DNA of 7,428 nucleotides from Alphaproteobacteria bacterium (GTDB taxonomy: Bacteria; Pseudomonadota; Alphaproteobacteria; ATCC43930; CGMCC-115725), in assembly GCA_030037055.1 (NCBI GenBank), contig JASHRZ010000187.1, forward strand, positions 1 to 7,428, written 5' to 3'. The notes under the pieces are model-generated. The model searched no databases. It was not told the origin of the DNA and saw nothing but the letters and a program-made list of their open reading frames with translations. A program made the translations under genes and the position numbers. Positions 5,977-7,428 of this stretch are shown here, piece after piece (position 1 is the first letter of the stretch; each line of letters opens with the position of its first letter).

Positions 5977-7428
5977 CTAGCGCTGCGCCGGCGCGCCGAT
6001 GCGCTCGCGACCGGCTTGGACCTCGGCTGCGCGCAGCATTTTGACGAAGGCCGCGACGGCGGCGATCAATGGCTTGGCGGCCTGGTGATGAGGCGCATGG
6101 CCGCAATCGGGCAAGTAGATCGATTCGATCGGAACCGGACAAAGGGCCGTCAGCCTTTCGATCTGCGCCGAGCTGAAGAATTCGTCCTCCCGGCCCTGGA
6201 TCGCAAGGACGGGGCAGCGGATTCGTCCGAGGTAGCGCTCGAGCCCCCAGCTCGCGGGTCCGGGAGCGGTCCATGCCTCGACGAGCCGCGCGAAGAGATC
6301 GTCGGTCTTCGAACCGTGATAGCGCGCAAGCCTCGCCTTGAGGTCGCCCCGCTCGAAATCGGCGATCTGGTCGGCGATCGCCGCGGCCGTGCGCTCTTCG
6401 CGAAAACTGTGCGGCGCGATGGCGATGACGCCGCAAACCTGGTCGGGAAAGGCGCCGGCGAAGGCGAGCGCGATCGCGGCGCCGTCGGAATGGCCGATCA
6501 GGATCGGCCGGCGCAGCCGGGTCTCGCGCAGAACATCCGGCAGCGATAGCAGCGCCTCGTCCAGCAGGTAGCGGGATGAAAAGGGCCGCTGGAGCGGCTC
6601 CGAGTCACCCGATCCCCAGCGATCGTAGACCAAGGCGTCGCAGCCGGTCGCTTCGGCGATGCGATGGGGAACGTCGCGCCACAGCCGGGCACAACCGAGC
6701 GCATCGTGCAGGAAGACCAGACTCGGAGCAGCGCCCGCAAGCGTGCCGATGCGATGCCCGCGCAGACGCTTGCCGGCGGCTTCAAAGGCAAGCTGGTTCA
6801 GCGCCGCCTCGACCACCGCGCGGATATCCGCCGGGCCGAGGCTCAAGAACTCGGCGCGCGTGCCGGAGAAGAACTGGTCGACGGCCTTACCCGCCTCGCC
6901 GACCTCGAGTCCGCGGAGGCTTGCCTCGAGGTCGAGGACGACGCGCGGCGGCGTCACGAAAAAGTCGCCGGTGATCAGCGCCTCGCGAATGCGCCCGCGC
7001 GTCGGTCCTTCGAGGCGAATGTCGGCACGCAGCGAGCCGCCGCGCCTGGCGAGTGAGGCGCTGACCAGTGTATCGTCGACCTCCGGCCCATCCAGCATCT
7101 CGACGAAGGCATCGGTGCCGAGCTCATTGTCGTAGAGGCGGCCGGCGAGCGCCTCCTCGAAGCGGCTGACGGCGCCCCATTCCGGCGCGATGCCGAGGCC
7201 CTCGGCGAAGCCATCGAGCAGCCCCTGATAGATCGTGGCGAGATCCGGCAGCCGATCGGCGAGCAGCTCCCGCATCGAGACGACGCGCTGTCGCGCCGAA
7301 ATCAGCTCTCGCTTGGCGAGCTTTTCGACGGGGACCTTGAGCGCGGCGATCATCTCCGCGGGGTCGAAGTCGATGAGCAGCGTGCCCTGATAGAACAGCG
7401 TCGTGCCGTCGAAGAAGCCGCCGGTGCC
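5977..7428 (-). CDS. Lipoate-protein ligase (C-terminal part) fused to an alpha/beta hydrolase; 5' end outside the window
   Basis: The frame is open from the right edge to TAG at 5977-5979, giving at least 483 residues. Residues are numbered here from the in-frame ATG at 7353, which is internal, since ligase sequence precedes it (FYQGTLLIDFDPAE). To about 190 the protein resembles lipoate-protein ligase A: LKVPVEKLAKRELISARQRV, LLDGFAEGLGI, then an accessory domain with REALITGDFFVTPPR and DLEASLRGLE. From about 198 to 440 it is an alpha/beta hydrolase: oxyanion-type strand LVFLHDALG, YDRWGSGDSEP, nucleophile elbow GHSDG (Ser289), acid in GREDEF (Asp390) and His419 in CGHAPHH. The link (AALNQLAFEAAGKRLRGHRIG) has no ATG or stop, so a single polypeptide is likely. 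The ligase would attach lipoate to a carrier protein; the hydrolase substrate is unknown. The catalytic N-terminal ligase half is not visible, so activity cannot be judged. Confidence 0.85.
   Translation of the reverse strand, partial: GTGGFFDGTTLFYQGTLLIDFDPAEMIAALKVPVEKLAKRELISARQRVVSMRELLADRLPDLATIYQGLLDGFAEGLGIAPEWGAVSRFEEALAGRLYDNELGTDAFVEMLDGPEVDDTLVSASLARRGGSLRADIRLEGPTRGRIREALITGDFFVTPPRVVLDLEASLRGLEVGEAGKAVDQFFSGTRAEFLSLGPADIRAVVEAALNQLAFEAAGKRLRGHRIGTLAGAAPSLVFLHDALGCARLWRDVPHRIAEATGCDALVYDRWGSGDSEPLQRPFSSRYLLDEALLSLPDVLRETRLRRPILIGHSDGAAIALAFAGAFPDQVCGVIAIAPHSFREERTAAAIADQIADFERGDLKARLARYHGSKTDDLFARLVEAWTAPGPASWGLERYLGRIRCPVLAIQGREDEFFSSAQIERLTALCPVPIESIYLPDCGHAPHHQAAKPLIAAVAAFVKMLRAAEVQAGRERIGAPAQR

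Noticed and set aside
5974..5983. Palindrome GCGCTAGCGC at the stop codon of the ligase-hydrolase gene
   Set aside because: Self-complementary without a loop, overlaps the stop codon and coding end, and such GC palindromes are common in this base composition.
5501..6436. 311-codon open frame on the minus strand overlapping the hydrolase
   Set aside because: It is in a different frame from the hydrolase over most of its length, and its product is low-complexity Arg-rich sequence without any family signature.
1..7428. CRISPR array, tRNA or rRNA genes
   Set aside because: No regularly spaced repeats and no tRNA or rRNA sequence patterns were seen on either strand.

Overview
The window is GC-rich with strongly G/C-biased third positions. 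Its gene families (SorAB sulfite dehydrogenase, a BigR/SqrR-type persulfide sensor, a TauE/SafE exporter, a Vgb-like protein with a c-heme domain) suggest a proteobacterium, most likely an alphaproteobacterium of the Rhizobiales/Rhodospirillales kind. That placement is an inference from gene content and protein style; no rRNA or other phylogenetic marker is present.

Layout. (1) Positions 1 to about 655 hold the 5' part of a decayed IS256-family insertion sequence on the minus strand, with an in-frame stop, frame changes and an internal deletion. (2) Positions 781-2460 (+) encode an exported 559-residue mosaic protein: signal peptide, carboxypeptidase-regulatory-like beta domain, one CxxCH heme site, then a Vgb/streptogramin-lyase-type beta-propeller. 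A plausible promoter lies at 688-717. (3) Positions 2531-3762 (-) form a two-gene unit: an ArsR-family repressor with the two cysteines of the BigR/SqrR group, then a TauE/SafE (TSUP) membrane exporter. (4) Divergent from it, 3976-5519 (+) is sorA-sorB, a Tat-exported molybdenum sulfite dehydrogenase and its small c-type cytochrome. The divergent spacer contains a perfect dyad with the spacing ATTC-N8-GAAT just upstream of sorA, overlapping a possible -10 element. (5) Positions 5520-5976 are a noncoding, convergent intergenic stretch. (6) Positions 5977-7428 (-) are one open frame running off the right edge that joins the C-terminal part of a lipoate-protein ligase to a complete alpha/beta hydrolase.

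How the parts fit. Regions 3 and 4 read as a sulfide/sulfite detoxification module. The repressor would release DNA when its cysteine pair is oxidised by (per)sulfides. TauE/SafE would export sulfite or a related anion from the cytoplasm. Periplasmic SorA would oxidise sulfite to sulfate and SorB would pass the electrons toward the respiratory chain. The heme-propeller protein may be another periplasmic redox or lyase-like protein, but its substrate cannot be read from sequence. The ligase-hydrolase fusion is the most unusual protein architecture here and is not obviously tied to sulfur metabolism.
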